From UBA4742 sp963734965 (lineage in GTDB: Bacteria; Actinomycetota; Acidimicrobiia; Acidimicrobiales; Acidimicrobilacustridaceae): 64,000 nt of DNA. Each line of letters begins with the position of its first letter. Position 1 is the stretch's first letter. A program made the position numbers and the translations under genes. The stretch spans positions 124,001 to 188,000 of the forward strand of contig CAVTJK010000004.1 in NCBI GenBank assembly GCA_963734965.1, in the 5' to 3' direction. This document shows positions 45,007 through 53,013 of this stretch, in pieces. The notes below the pieces were generated by a model. That model was not told the DNA's origin. It worked only from the letters and a program-made list of their open reading frames with translations, and did no database searches.

Positions 45007-46447
45007 GCATCCTCGTCATCGACGTCGGCACCAGCAGCGTGCGCGCCAGCGTCGTGCGCCCGGACGCGTCGGTCGCGATCGAGCACCGGCGCGAGGCGCT
45101 CCCTGACTCCCCGGCGGCCGGGCTGGTCGAGTTCGACGCCGCCGCCGTGGCCGACGCCGCCATCGAGTTGGCCCAACAGGCGTTGGCCGATGCCGGACCG
45201 GTCGACGGGGTCGGCATCGCCAACCAGCGGGCCTCGGCGGTCGTGTGGGACCGGGCCACCGGCCAACCGGTCGGACCCGCCCTCGGGTGGCAGGACCTGC
45301 GCACGATCGGCGAGTGCCTGACCCACCAGGCCGCCGGGCTGCGGCTGGCGCCGAACCAGTCGGCCACCAAGCTGGCCTGGCTGCTCGACACCTACGACCC
45401 GGACCGCTGCGCGCGACCTCTGCTTCGGGACACCCGACACCTGGATGGCCTGGCGTCTCTCGAACGGCGCGCTGCACGTGACCGACCTCTCCAACGCCGC
45501 CGTCACGGGGCTCACCGACCGCAACGGCACGGGCTGGGACGCCCAGGTGCTCGACGCGCTGCAACATCCCGCCGTCGGTCCTGCCCACGATCACGGATTC
45601 GTCGGCCGTCATCGGCAAGGCCTCGGCCCTCGCCGGCGAGCCTCCGATCGCAGGGATGCTCGGCGACCAGCAGGCGTCGCTGCTCGGCCAGGGTGTGGTC
45701 GCACCGGGACCGGCCAAGATCACGTTCGGCACGGGCGGCATGCTCGACCTCGTCGTCGGATCCGAGCGACCGAGCTTCGACACCAGGGGCGGAGGCGGGA
45801 CCTTCCCGATCGTCGCCTGGCGTCGCGACGGCCAGGTCACCTGGGGCCTCGAAGCCATCATGTTGTCGGCCGGCACCAACGTCGAGTGGTTGCGCGACGA
45901 CCTCGCCATCCTGGCCACCGCGGCCGAGTCCCACGACGTCGCCTCGATGTGCGCGTCGACCGACGGGGTCGTCTACGTGCCGGCCCTGCTCGGCCTGGGC
46001 ACGCCGCAGTGGGACTACGGCGCCCGCGGCACCCTGCTCGGGCTGACCCGGGGCGCCGGCCGGCCCCAGATCGTGCGCGCCGTGCTCGAAGGCGTGGCCC
46101 AGCGCGGCGCCGACCTGGTCGACGCGGCCGAGGCGGACGGTCATCTGCAGGTCGGCGCCCTGCGGATCGACGGCGGGATGAGCCGCAACCCCACCTTCGT
46201 CCAGGCCTTGGCCGACGCGACCCAGCGGACCGTCGAGATCTCACCGGCGGTCGAGGCGACCACCCTCGGTGCCGCCTACGCCGCCGGTCTGGCCATCGGG
46301 ACCTGGGGCGGCCTCGACGAGATCGCCGCCACGTGGGCGCCGGTGGACACCGTCGAACCGGGTCCCCCACTCGACCGCGAGCGGTGGGCCGAAGCCGTCC
46401 GCCGGGCCGGCGCCTGGTTCCCCGAGCTGTCCGGGCTCGACTTCTGA
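45003..46447 (+). pseudogene. FGGY-family kinase, glycerol-kinase-like (two frameshifts)
   Basis: Opens ILVIDVGTSSVRASVVRPDA (ATP site), then DGVGIANQRASAVVWDRATG and ATKLAWLLDTYDPDR. A frame change near 45413 leads to TWMAWRLSNGALHVTDLSNA, and a second near 45580 to GMLGDQQASLLGQG, KITFGTGGMLDLVVG and LRIDGGMSRNPTFVQALADA to 46447. The final frame is open for 263 residues. It differs from the 19294 GlpK in ATP-site sequence (DVGTSS vs DAGTTG), so its substrate might be another polyol. It closes the glpD-AGPS-like-membrane-kinase operon. Confidence 0.82.
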
Positions 46448-46549
46448 CGTGATCCGCCCTCCTGGAGTTTCAGCCCGCGCGCGCCCACCGGCCATAATCA
46501 CCCGGTGCTGCTGCATCCAAGCCGGCCTGGCGACTCGAAGAGGTTCTCG

Positions 46550-47014
46550 ATGACCAACTCACGAGTTCCCGCCAACGCCCTGTCCGCATCGATCGCCACG
46601 GTGGTCCTGGCCACCCTGCTCCTCGTCGGGTGCAGCTCGAGCTCGTCGACCAAGACCGCCACGACCGACAAGACCACGTCCACCACCGCAGCCAGCACGT
46701 CGTCGACCGAGACCGAGGGGTCGACCAGCAGCAGCGTGGTCCCAGCCGCCGGTCCCAACAGCGTCAACATCGTGAACTACGCGTTCGCGCCCAAGTCACT
46801 GACGGTCAAGACCGGTACGACGGTCACCTGGAAGAACTACGACCAGTACGACCACCAGGTCGCGTCGAGCTCGGGCGATCCGGGCCTGGCCTTCGACCTC
46901 GGCGTGCAGGGACCCAACAAGACGGTGCAGCACACCTTCACCGCTCCGGGCACCTACGCCTACTTCTGCAACATCCACAACTACATGAAGGGCACGATCG
47001 TCGTCACCCAGTGA
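46550..47014 (+). CDS. Cupredoxin-domain lipoprotein
   Basis: A 154-residue lipoprotein: signal ASIATVVLATLLLVGC with lipobox LLVGC, a Ser/Thr linker of about 45 residues, then a plastocyanin-like domain. Type 1 copper ligands are visible: His in YDQYDHQVASS and Cys/His/Met in YFCNIHNYMKG (CxxHxxM). It probably shuttles electrons at the outer face of the membrane. First of four collinear genes (cupredoxin, two ferritin-like, cupredoxin). Confidence 0.85.
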   Translation: MTNSRVPANALSASIATVVLATLLLVGCSSSSSTKTATTDKTTSTTAASTSSTETEGSTSSSVVPAAGPNSVNIVNYAFAPKSLTVKTGTTVTWKNYDQYDHQVASSSGDPGLAFDLGVQGPNKTVQHTFTAPGTYAYFCNIHNYMKGTIVVTQ

Positions 47015-47056
47015 CGACCACCGCCGTGCCATGACCCGATGCAGGAAGGATCCGAG

Positions 47057-47806
47057 ATGGCGATGAGGGCGCAGCGTCCGCTGGCCGATGACGGCGAAGA
47101 GCAAGGGCGCGATTCCGCCGAGGCCGAGCCGACGCCGATCGGGGTCGACGAGACGCCTGATCGGCGGCGCTTCGTGCGCCAGGTCGCGCTCGGGGGCGTC
47201 GCCGTCGCCGCCGGCGCCGCGCTCGCTCCCGTCGTGGGAGCGGCGTCGGCATCGGCGCAGACGAGCACGACGCTCAACGTGGCTCCCACCGTCCCGGCCG
47301 CCGACGTCACGCTGCTCAACTACGCCACCGGACTCGAGCTGGCGGCGTCCCAGCTCTACACGGACATCGCCGGGGCCGGAAAGCTCACCGGCGACCCCCT
47401 CGCCTCCGCCCGCGAGTTCATGAGCCACCACGCCGACCACGCCACCGCCTTCTCGACCTTGGCCGCCAACCAGGCGGTGAGCGTCGCCAACGCCAAGCTG
47501 CTGGCCCAGTTCGGCCCGCAGATCAGCGCCGCCCCCGACGCGCCCTCGCTCTACCAGATCGCCTTCAACCTCGAGTCGTCGATGGCTTCGACCCACCAGC
47601 AGCTCATGGGTCTCGTGCTCAACTGGCAGAGCGCCGGCACCGTGGCGTCGGTCGAACCGGTCGAGGCGCAACACGCCGTGGTGTGGGGACAGCTCCTGGA
47701 GCTGCCGACCGACGCCTGGATGCCTTCGTTCGAGAGCGTCTCGGGATCCTTCGATCCCGGTCAAGTACGCGGCCAGCTGAGCGTCAGAGCCTCAAGGAGC
47801 ACATGA
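47057..47806 (+). CDS. Tat-exported ferritin-like domain protein
   Basis: A protein of about 245 residues. It has a twin-arginine signal, PDRRRFVRQVALGGVAVAAG, then a four-helix ferritin-like domain (LLNYATGLELAASQLYTDIA, EFMSHHADHATAFSTLAANQ, ESSMASTHQQLMGLVLNWQ). RBS AGGAAGGA precedes ATG 47057. Near the 3' end an extra G (CCCGGTCAAG) shifts the frame: without it the protein would end SFDPVKYAAS at TGA 47778-47780, a more natural terminus. It may store or oxidise a metal at the cell surface, together with the neighbouring cupredoxins. Confidence 0.78.
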   Translation: MAMRAQRPLADDGEEQGRDSAEAEPTPIGVDETPDRRRFVRQVALGGVAVAAGAALAPVVGAASASAQTSTTLNVAPTVPAADVTLLNYATGLELAASQLYTDIAGAGKLTGDPLASAREFMSHHADHATAFSTLAANQAVSVANAKLLAQFGPQISAAPDAPSLYQIAFNLESSMASTHQQLMGLVLNWQSAGTVASVEPVEAQHAVVWGQLLELPTDAWMPSFESVSGSFDPGQVRGQLSVRASRST

Positions 47807-48665
47807 TGGACTTCAATCGCGACGAACTTCGCCGCCAGCTGGTCGAATCCAAGGCTGATCACGCCGATTCGCTGCCTCGCTTCCGCGAGGCACTCAAGCA
47901 GCTGTTCGACCCCGACCGGTCCGTTCCGACCGAGCTCAAGGCGAGCCTGCTCGGCGTGCCGTCGCGGCGTTCGTTCCTGACCGTCGGCGGGGCGGCCGTG
48001 GCCGGCTCGGCGCTGCTGGCCGCCTGCGGGCAGAACCCGCCGAACCAGATCGCCCAGACGGGCACGACCCCACAGCCGCCGGCCTCGACCACGACGACCG
48101 CGCCGGGGAGCCCGGAGAACGACCTGGTCTTGTTGCGCACCGCCTCGTCGATCGAGGTGCTGGCCATCGAGACCTACACCAAGGCGATCTCGTCGGGCGC
48201 GCTCACGACCGCCGACGTGAAGTCGGCCATCGAGCTGTTCCGCTCGCAGCACCAGGACCACCAACAGCTGCTGACCACGGTCACGACCGACGCCGGGGGC
48301 GAGCCCTACACCGACGCCAACCTCTACCTCACCTACGAGGTCGTCGACCCGACGCTCAAGACGGTGAAGACCGAGTCGGACATCTTGGCCCTGGCCACGA
48401 CACTCGAGAACACCGCCGCCCAGACCTACGTGTACTCGGGCGGCGTGCTCACGACCCAGAACCTGCGCGCCAAGCCCTGATGAGCATCGGTGCCACCGAG
48501 GCGCGTCACCTCACCGCGCTCTACATCCTCCAGCAGCAGGAGCCGGTGCCGCTGTCGATCTTCTCGACGGCCAAGGCCGCCCCGGCCGACTCGTTCATCG
48601 GAGCGAAGGGTCCGGTCAAAGGCAAGGACCTGCTGCCCACACCAACCACCGCGGGAAGCTCCTGA
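47803..48665 (+). CDS. Ferritin-like domain lipoprotein (frameshifted near C-terminus)
   Basis: ATG 47803 or 47806 follows AAGGAG. The protein has a cytosolic leader, RRSFLTVGGAAVAGSALLAACG (a twin-arginine signal with lipobox LLAAC), a Thr/Pro linker and a ferritin-like bundle (LLRTASSIEVLAIETYTKAI, ELFRSQHQDHQQLLTTVTT). Frame one stops at 48480 after NLRAKP. A missing G there (AAG-CCC for AAG-GCC) would continue as LMSIGATEARHLTALYILQ, through SIFSTAKAAPADSFIG to 48665. Expected full length about 287 residues. Confidence 0.78.
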
Positions 48666-48752
48666 TCCGCAAGGATGGTTGGCCTCGAACAGGATGAGCC
48701 CGGTGGCACGGGTTTGCTCGTCCGAGTCCAACAACGAGGGAGAAGTTCCACG

Positions 48753-49160
48753 ATGCGGCATCGACAACGACGGTTCCTACGACTCGCGGTTCCGTTCGCC
48801 CTGCTGGGATCGGTGCTGCTGGTCGGTTGCAGCAAGAGCTCGAAGTCGTCGGCCTCGACGACCACGGCCAAGCCCGTGAGCGTGACCCCGGTCAACCAGG
48901 TGGCCAACGTGAAGGTGACCGAGTACGCCTTCACCCAGCCGTCGGTGACGGTGAAGGTCGGCCAGGCGGTGCTGTGGACCAATGACGGCAACGTCGATCA
49001 CACGGTGACCGAGACGGCGGCCGACTCGATCGCCTCGCCGGAGATCAAGCCGGGCCAGACCTACACGCTGACGTTCCAGACGCCCGGGACCTACGCCTAC
49101 ATCTGCTCGATCCACCCCGACAGCATGAAGGGCACCGTCATCGTCCAAGCCGCCCACTGA
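48753..49160 (+). CDS. Cupredoxin-domain lipoprotein
   Basis: A 135-residue lipoprotein: RRFLRLAVPFALLGSVLLVGC (lipobox LLVGC), a Ser/Thr linker, and a cupredoxin fold with copper ligands His in DGNVDHTVTET and Cys/His/Met in YICSIHPDSMKG. It is a paralogue of 46550-47014, sharing GTYAY(F/I)C and the KGT(I/V)IV ending. RBS GAGGGAGAAG lies 8-16 nt before ATG 48753. Last gene of the metal/electron-transfer export cluster. Confidence 0.87.
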   Translation: MRHRQRRFLRLAVPFALLGSVLLVGCSKSSKSSASTTTAKPVSVTPVNQVANVKVTEYAFTQPSVTVKVGQAVLWTNDGNVDHTVTETAADSIASPEIKPGQTYTLTFQTPGTYAYICSIHPDSMKGTVIVQAAH

Positions 49161-49172
49161 CGGCCGTCCCTG

Positions 49173-49224
49173 CCATCGCGGTGGCACCCCCATTGCGGTG
49201 GCACTGCCATCCGCGGTGGCACTG
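49173..49224. repeat. Three 17-18 bp tandem repeats
   Basis: Units CCATCGCGGTGGCACCC, CCATTGCGGTGGCACTG and CCATCCGCGGTGGCACTG lie head to tail just after the cupredoxin stop (49160). They run directly into the 47-bp repeat pair. Non-coding. Confidence 0.8.
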
Positions 49225-49331
49225 CCATCCCGGCGGCAAATCACCACCTCCCATGTGGCCATCTGCCGCCACGACGAGAACACCGCCATCCCGGCGGCAA
49301 ATCACCACCTCCCATGTGGCCATCTGCCGCC
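49224..49331. repeat. Pair of perfect 47-bp direct repeats with internal hairpin
   Basis: Identical 47-bp copies occupy 49224-49270 and 49285-49331 (period 61 bp). Each ends in an inverted repeat, GGCGGCA and TGCCGCC, with an inner CCAC/GTGG stem, so each can form a hairpin. They sit between the cupredoxin stop and rnpB and may terminate transcription ahead of rnpB, though no T-tract follows. Confidence 0.85.
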
Positions 49332-49406
49332 GCGATGAGCGTGCGTGGCGAGAGGTCGGGCGATTCGCAGTGGCGCGGGTGCGGTGGTGGAGGCCACACT
49401 GACGGC

Positions 49407-49793
<387 letters not shown>

Positions 49794-49975
49794 ACCACGG
49801 CCTCTGACCTGGACATATCGGGCAAGTGCGCTGAACTCCGACTCCGTGAGGACTCAGTCGATACCAGCCGAGGCGCGAAACTAGCTGGGTGGATCCCGCC
49901 GAGATTCTCCCGGTAGCCAAGCGAGTCGCCGAGCTCCTTAGCGAGGACCGCGGAGCTTTGGCGTGATCGCGCGAT

Positions 49976-50000
49976 GAGCGTCGATGTGCCGTTCGGGCGC
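49976..50000 (+). repeat. attC-like site 1 (short form)
   Basis: GAGCGTCGA, then TGTGCCGT, then TCGGGCGC: the first copy after rnpB, about 180 bp downstream of it. The arms pair imperfectly. Confidence 0.5.
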
Positions 50001-50182
50001 ACCGAGGCGGGAGGTCTGTGGGCTATGGGTATTGGGACGAGATGTCTCGCCACCATCTCTCGTCGACCTGGATCGGATTCGCGCGCGGCTCCTCGAATCG
50101 TCGTGACACATGATCCAGGAAGCTGCTAGGCAGCGACGGAACCACTAGCTTTGAGTAAGCACCGCGTCCGTGAGATGCACCG

Positions 50183-50455
50183 ATGATCTACAACACCGAG
50201 ATCTTTGAGGTATCAGACATCGACGAGTTCAAGCGTGCTCTAGAAAGCCTTCGTGGTGCGCTGACCGGAGCTGGCGGCACCGATCTTCGCATCTTTCGTT
50301 GTGTCGATGAACCCACCAAGGTTCTGGCCGCGATGTACTGGCCGGACGCCGAGTCGTGCCGTGCCTTTGCCCGCGATCGTGAGACAGAGGTGGCGTCCAC
50401 ACTCCGACCCGCGCTCACGTCGCATCAGCCCGAGGACCTATGGGAAGAGATCTAG
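50183..50455 (+). CDS. Hypothetical protein, possible dimeric alpha-beta barrel
   Basis: A 90-residue cytosolic protein beginning MIYNTEIFEVSDIDEFKRAL, with DLRIFRCVDEPTKVLAAMYW and SCRAFARDRETEVASTLRPA. The pattern of strand-helix-strand-strand-helix and the short length suggest the ABM/Dabb-like ferredoxin fold, but no catalytic motif is seen. Only ORF of cassette 1 (between sites 1 and 2), transcribed toward site 2 as in classical cassettes. Confidence 0.65.
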   Translation: MIYNTEIFEVSDIDEFKRALESLRGALTGAGGTDLRIFRCVDEPTKVLAAMYWPDAESCRAFARDRETEVASTLRPALTSHQPEDLWEEI

Positions 50456-50540
50456 CTCAAAGCAAGGCCCGGCATACTGCCGCTCTGAAGCTGCCCGCCT
50501 GTCCGCGGAGCCGTGAGCGGTCCACCTCAGACCACTAGCG

Positions 50541-50585
50541 ACGCCCGAACCGGCGATCGGGCACGCCTATGTGCCGCTACGGCGT
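50541..50585 (+). repeat. attC-like site 2 (long form)
   Basis: ACGCCCGAAC, CGGCGATCGGGCAC, GCCTATGTGCC, GCTACGGCGT. The GTT is changed to GCT, but the outer arms ACGCC/GGCGT still pair. The TAG stop of the next minus-strand ORF lies inside the site (50577-50579). Confidence 0.55.
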
Positions 50586-51092
50586 GACGGTGACCTCTAC
50601 GACGGGACACTCGCGGGCGGCCGGCGTCTCCCCTGTCGCTGGTCTACGCACGGGTCCGTCAACGCAGGCGGGAGTGACAGTCGAGAGCGTTGCGACGCCG
50701 ACGCGGTGTGCTACGTAGGTCGCGGGGGCCTTCGAGCTAGTCGCTCCTTTCAAGGAGAGAACGAACGGCGCTGCGGATGTTGGGATGCCGACGTTGGCCG
50801 ACCATGTGCCCCCTATCGGCGTAAGTGTGAAGGTCTGGCCGACCCGCAGCCGCATCCGAGGCGCCGACCCGATCGAGAGACTCGCTGCGCACTGGCCGAT
50901 GGGGATCGCCTGGTCGGTCGTTCGCAGGTCGTATAGCTCACCGCAGGTCGAGATGACCCCTGGGGACTGAGGCCGGCGGGTAGACACCGAGTCCTCTGTC
51001 GTGGAGGTCTCGTTGGAGCGTGCTGCCGCCTGATGACCGGCGCAGCTCGACGCGACGACGACTACCAGGATCAATAGTGCCCCTCGACGCAT
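50577..51092 (-). CDS. Putative lipoprotein
   Basis: A 171-residue exported protein. The signal RRGALLILVVVVASSCAGHQ has a lipobox-like ASSC. A Ser/Thr-rich linker leads to a beta-rich domain (GVISTCGELYDL, IPIGQCAASLSIG, RLRVGQTFTLTPIGGTWSAN, ending VEVTVTP) with four Cys that could form disulfides. No family recognised. It is the ORF of cassette 2 and runs opposite to the site orientation, ending within site 2. ATG 51092 chosen at the signal peptide. Confidence 0.68.
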   Translation of the reverse strand: MRRGALLILVVVVASSCAGHQAAARSNETSTTEDSVSTRRPQSPGVISTCGELYDLRTTDQAIPIGQCAASLSIGSAPRMRLRVGQTFTLTPIGGTWSANVGIPTSAAPFVLSLKGATSSKAPATYVAHRVGVATLSTVTPACVDGPVRRPATGETPAARECPVVEVTVTP

Positions 51093-51180
51093 CGTCAGCC
51101 CGCCTCCCAACTCAGAAGTCCGACAGGTTCGACGTGCCGCCGACGGATGTGGTTCCCGTACTTGCCACCGACGAACCCCG

Positions 51181-51222
51181 CACCGAACCGGCGATCTGGG
51201 CACGCCTGGCGCGGCGATGCGC
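51181..51222 (+). repeat. attC-like site 3 (degenerate)
   Basis: CACCGAACCGGCGATCTGGG, then CACGCCTGGCGCGGCGATGC. The left half matches the long form; the right half lacks GTGCCGTT. Probably an eroded site. Confidence 0.4.
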
Positions 51223-51234
51223 TGTCGCGGAGTC

Positions 51235-51312
51235 AGCCTCGAATAGCTGGGCGGTGGCTGGGCAGCGCCCTACGGATCAGATGGCTTCGGGGTTCGAATC
51301 CCACCGAGGGTG
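51235..51312 (+). other. tRNA-like sequence
   Basis: A 78-nt stretch inside cassette 3. Its ends AGCCTCG and CGAGGGT can pair at 6 of 7 positions, GCTG/CAGC can form a D-arm, and GGGGTTCGAATCCC is a perfect T-loop. CTACGGATCAGA resembles the 3' half of an Arg(ACG) anticodon arm, but its 5' strand does not pair and the T-stem has mismatches. A decayed tRNA or a chance match; a covariance-model scan would decide. Confidence 0.28.
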
Positions 51313-51434
51313 CTTGTCCTCGCAGACACGTGGGGACGCCGCCGGTTCCGCTCATGGCATCGGAGGGTCCGGTGACCGATAATCGTAAACGGCGGGCCTG
51401 AACCTTGACCTCGGCCACAGCTTCCCGCCCAATC

Positions 51435-51521
51435 ATGTCATTCGGACTGCGAGGAGTCAGTCGGCCAGACAACGCAGCCGAGGACTTTTACGCAATCGCC
51501 CGGCCCGATCCAGTTGGCTGA
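51435..51521 (+). CDS. Very small ORF in cassette 3
   Basis: A 28-residue frame MSFGLRGVSRPDNAAEDFYA...DPVG with natural-looking composition. It stops 75 bp before the next ORF, which is in another frame, so both may be pieces of one damaged gene of about 100 residues. No function can be assigned. Confidence 0.25.
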   Translation: MSFGLRGVSRPDNAAEDFYAIARPDPVG

Positions 51522-51596
51522 TCGCGACGTCCCTGTAACCGCCACGAGATGCAAGCTCGACACGGGATCTAGTCCGCCAGCCAGTACGACCAGGAA

Positions 51597-51776
51597 GTGG
51601 CTCGTCTCGTCATCCTGGTGCTGGGCGACCGCTTCCCGACCGCTGATGCCGTGAGTGAGATCTGGGAAACGCAATTCGGAGCGGCCTCGAGCCTGGATCG
51701 CGACTGCGCGACGGCAGTCGCCGCTGACCTGGTTGGAATCCGGGAAGCCTCCGTCAACAACCAGGGGGGCGACTAG
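51597..51776 (+). CDS. Small hypothetical protein in cassette 3
   Basis: A 59-residue frame from GTG 51597: VARLVILVLGDRFPTADAVS, EIWETQFGAASSLDRDCATA, ending VNNQGGD. Helical, acidic, no membrane segment or signal. A stop lies just upstream (51569 region), so a longer version would need a frameshift. It ends 15 bp before attC-like site 4 and has the expected cassette orientation. No family recognised. Confidence 0.42.
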   Translation: MARLVILVLGDRFPTADAVSEIWETQFGAASSLDRDCATAVAADLVGIREASVNNQGGD

Positions 51777-51790
51777 CGCCGCAAGCACTC

Positions 51791-51830
51791 CGCGCTGGCG
51801 GCTGGCACGCCGAAGTGCCGTTCGGTACTC
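51791..51830 (+). repeat. attC-like site 4
   Basis: GCGCTGGCGGCTGGCAC, then GCCGAAGTGCCGTTCGG, then TACTC. The kernel is intact; GGCAC/GTGCC pair around GCCGAA. No clear AAC box on the left. Confidence 0.5.
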
Positions 51831-51936
51831 GGATGGCCAGAGACCCGCGTAGCTCTGTGAGAACATCGTGTGGATGGGGAACCGGTCACGGCGGGGGCGG
51901 CGAGAGGCCTCGCACCGAGAGCCATACGTCGACCCG

Positions 51937-52095
51937 ATGGCTCCAACCGACCTCCAACGGATCCAGTACTTCTGGGGCAAGTCGCGATCACAAAGTCGCT
52001 CCGCTCGAAGCGCCCGCCGGTTGCTCCGACTGACAATGGCGGCTTGCCTTCTAATCGCGGTCACTGGGTACGTCGTGACCCGACTGACCAGCTGA
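51937..52095 (+). CDS. Small membrane protein in cassette 4
   Basis: A 52-residue protein: a polar basic N-terminal half (TDLQRIQYFWGKSRSQSRSA, RSARRLLRL) and one C-terminal membrane helix (TMAACLLIAVTGYVVT). ATG 51937 is the most plausible start; a longer frame from 51868 exists. It points toward site 5, about 25 bp downstream. Function unknown. Confidence 0.5.
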   Translation: MAPTDLQRIQYFWGKSRSQSRSARSARRLLRLTMAACLLIAVTGYVVTRLTS

Positions 52096-52118
52096 GTCTC
52101 TACGGGGCGATCTCGGCC

Positions 52119-52164
52119 CCGCTCCGAACCGGCGCTCGGTGCGCCGATGTGCCGTTCGGGGTGG
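52119..52164 (+). repeat. attC-like site 5 (long form)
   Basis: CCGCTCCGAAC, then CGGCGCTCGGTGCGCCGATG, then TGCCGTTCGGGGTGG. The outer arms CCGCTCCGAAC and GTTCGGGGTGG pair well (GAAC/GTTC plus flanks), giving one of the clearest R''/R' pairs. Confidence 0.6.
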
Positions 52165-52227
52165 CCTTGGAGGTGCCCGTGATCTCGAGGGCGAGGACGG
52201 CCCGATCATGCGGATCGGACGCATTCC

Positions 52228-52575
52228 TCAACCGGAGGTCAAGTCGTCAGATCTGACGTAGGCGCTGATGGCATCACCAAGTCGCTCTGGCTTGCGGCTC
52301 GGAGGCCCGTGGCTCTCAACGACGGGCTGTGCGCGCTCAATGAAGAAGTCAGCGATGTCAGAGGCGGAGTCCCACACGTTGATCGACGTGATCGTGTCGT
52401 CCTCTGACTGCCACGCGAAGGAGGCAGCCAGCGCCGCAGGCGGCTCAGTGAGGAGCCGGAGTCGGGCAGTCCACTCCTCCCATTCCGCATGAGGGAGGGT
52501 GACTCGCTCGACAAACACCCGCACAGGCTTGTGATGAGAAGCATCGCCCGAAAGGGCCGTTCTGGCACGGAACAC
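52228..52575 (-). CDS. Putative ABM/quinol-monooxygenase-like protein
   Basis: A 115-residue frame from GTG 52573-52575: VFRARTALSGDASHHKPVRV, FVERVTLPHAEWEEWTARLR, AASFAWQSEDDTITSINVWD, ADFFIERAQPVVESHG. The helix-strand pattern and INVWDSASDIADFF fit a dimeric alpha-beta barrel protein. Cassette 5, opposite to the site orientation. The upstream open frame runs through site 6, so a start inside the cassette is preferred. Function uncertain. Confidence 0.55.
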   Translation of the reverse strand: MFRARTALSGDASHHKPVRVFVERVTLPHAEWEEWTARLRLLTEPPAALAASFAWQSEDDTITSINVWDSASDIADFFIERAQPVVESHGPPSRKPERLGDAISAYVRSDDLTSG

Positions 52576-52577
52576 AA

Positions 52578-52624
52578 GCGCACCGAACCGGCGATCCGGC
52601 AAGGCGCCGAAGTGCGTTCGGCGC
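52578..52624 (+). repeat. attC-like site 6 (long form, one base missing)
   Basis: GCGCACCGAAC, CGGCGATCCGGCAAG, GCGCCGAAGTGC-GTTCGGCGC. One C of GTGCC is missing. Outer arms CCGAAC/GTTCGG pair. Confidence 0.55.
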
Positions 52625-52656
52625 TGGCGGATCCTCATCTCGACTAGCAAACGCGA

Positions 52657-52711
52657 CACGATCCCGCTCCTAGCTACCGGGCAAGCCGGTAGTCGCCCGA
52701 GCGGGATCGTG
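52657..52711. repeat. Long nested hairpin
   Basis: Perfect 13-bp arms CACGATCCCGCTC (52657-52669) and GAGCGGGATCGTG (52699-52711) enclose a second perfect 7-bp hairpin, CTACCGG (52674-52680) and CCGGTAG (52686-52692). No ORF of note lies in this cassette (52625-52953), so the structured DNA or its RNA may be the cargo. Confidence 0.7.
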
Positions 52712-52808
52712 AGCGCAGGCCCATCGGGCCCACCATAGGTATCGGCGCGCTCTAGAGCCGCCGCAGAGGCCATACGACCCAATCTCCCGAACTCAGTCGG
52801 GAAGCGCC

Positions 52809-52856
52809 GCGGCCCCTCGTTCGACCCCGGGGCGAAGCGAGGGAACGAGGGGCCGC
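52809..52856. repeat. 14-bp perfect inverted repeat
   Basis: GCGGCCCCTCGTTC (52809-52822) and GAACGAGGGGCCGC (52843-52856) pair perfectly around a 20-nt spacer that holds further CCTCG/CGAGG symmetry. In the same ORF-less cassette as the 52657 hairpin. It is followed by AACAGAG, not a T-tract, so it is not a typical terminator. Confidence 0.7.
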
Positions 52857-52953
52857 AACAGAGAAAGGCTAGGTCGTCGTCTCGTCGACAGCGGACCGCT
52901 CCAGTGTCCGTGAGCGGCCGGGGCGATTGTCGCGTCCGGGGTGCCCAGCAACC

Positions 52954-52978
52954 AGCGCCTACGCGCCGTTCGGGCGCG
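52954..52978 (+). repeat. attC-like site 7 (short form)
   Basis: AGCGCCTACGCGCCGTTCGG, then GCGCG. GTGCC is changed to GCGCC. AGCGCC pairs loosely with GGGCGC. Confidence 0.42.
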
Positions 52979-53013
52979 GTGCGTCTGCGATTTCAGGGCC
53001 TCGAGACTGACAG

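Noticed and set aside
51438..52064. 208-codon minus-strand frame crossing attC-like site 4
   Set aside because: It spans two cassettes and a repeat, with low-complexity composition; the plus-strand frames 51597-51776 and 51937-52095 look more protein-like.
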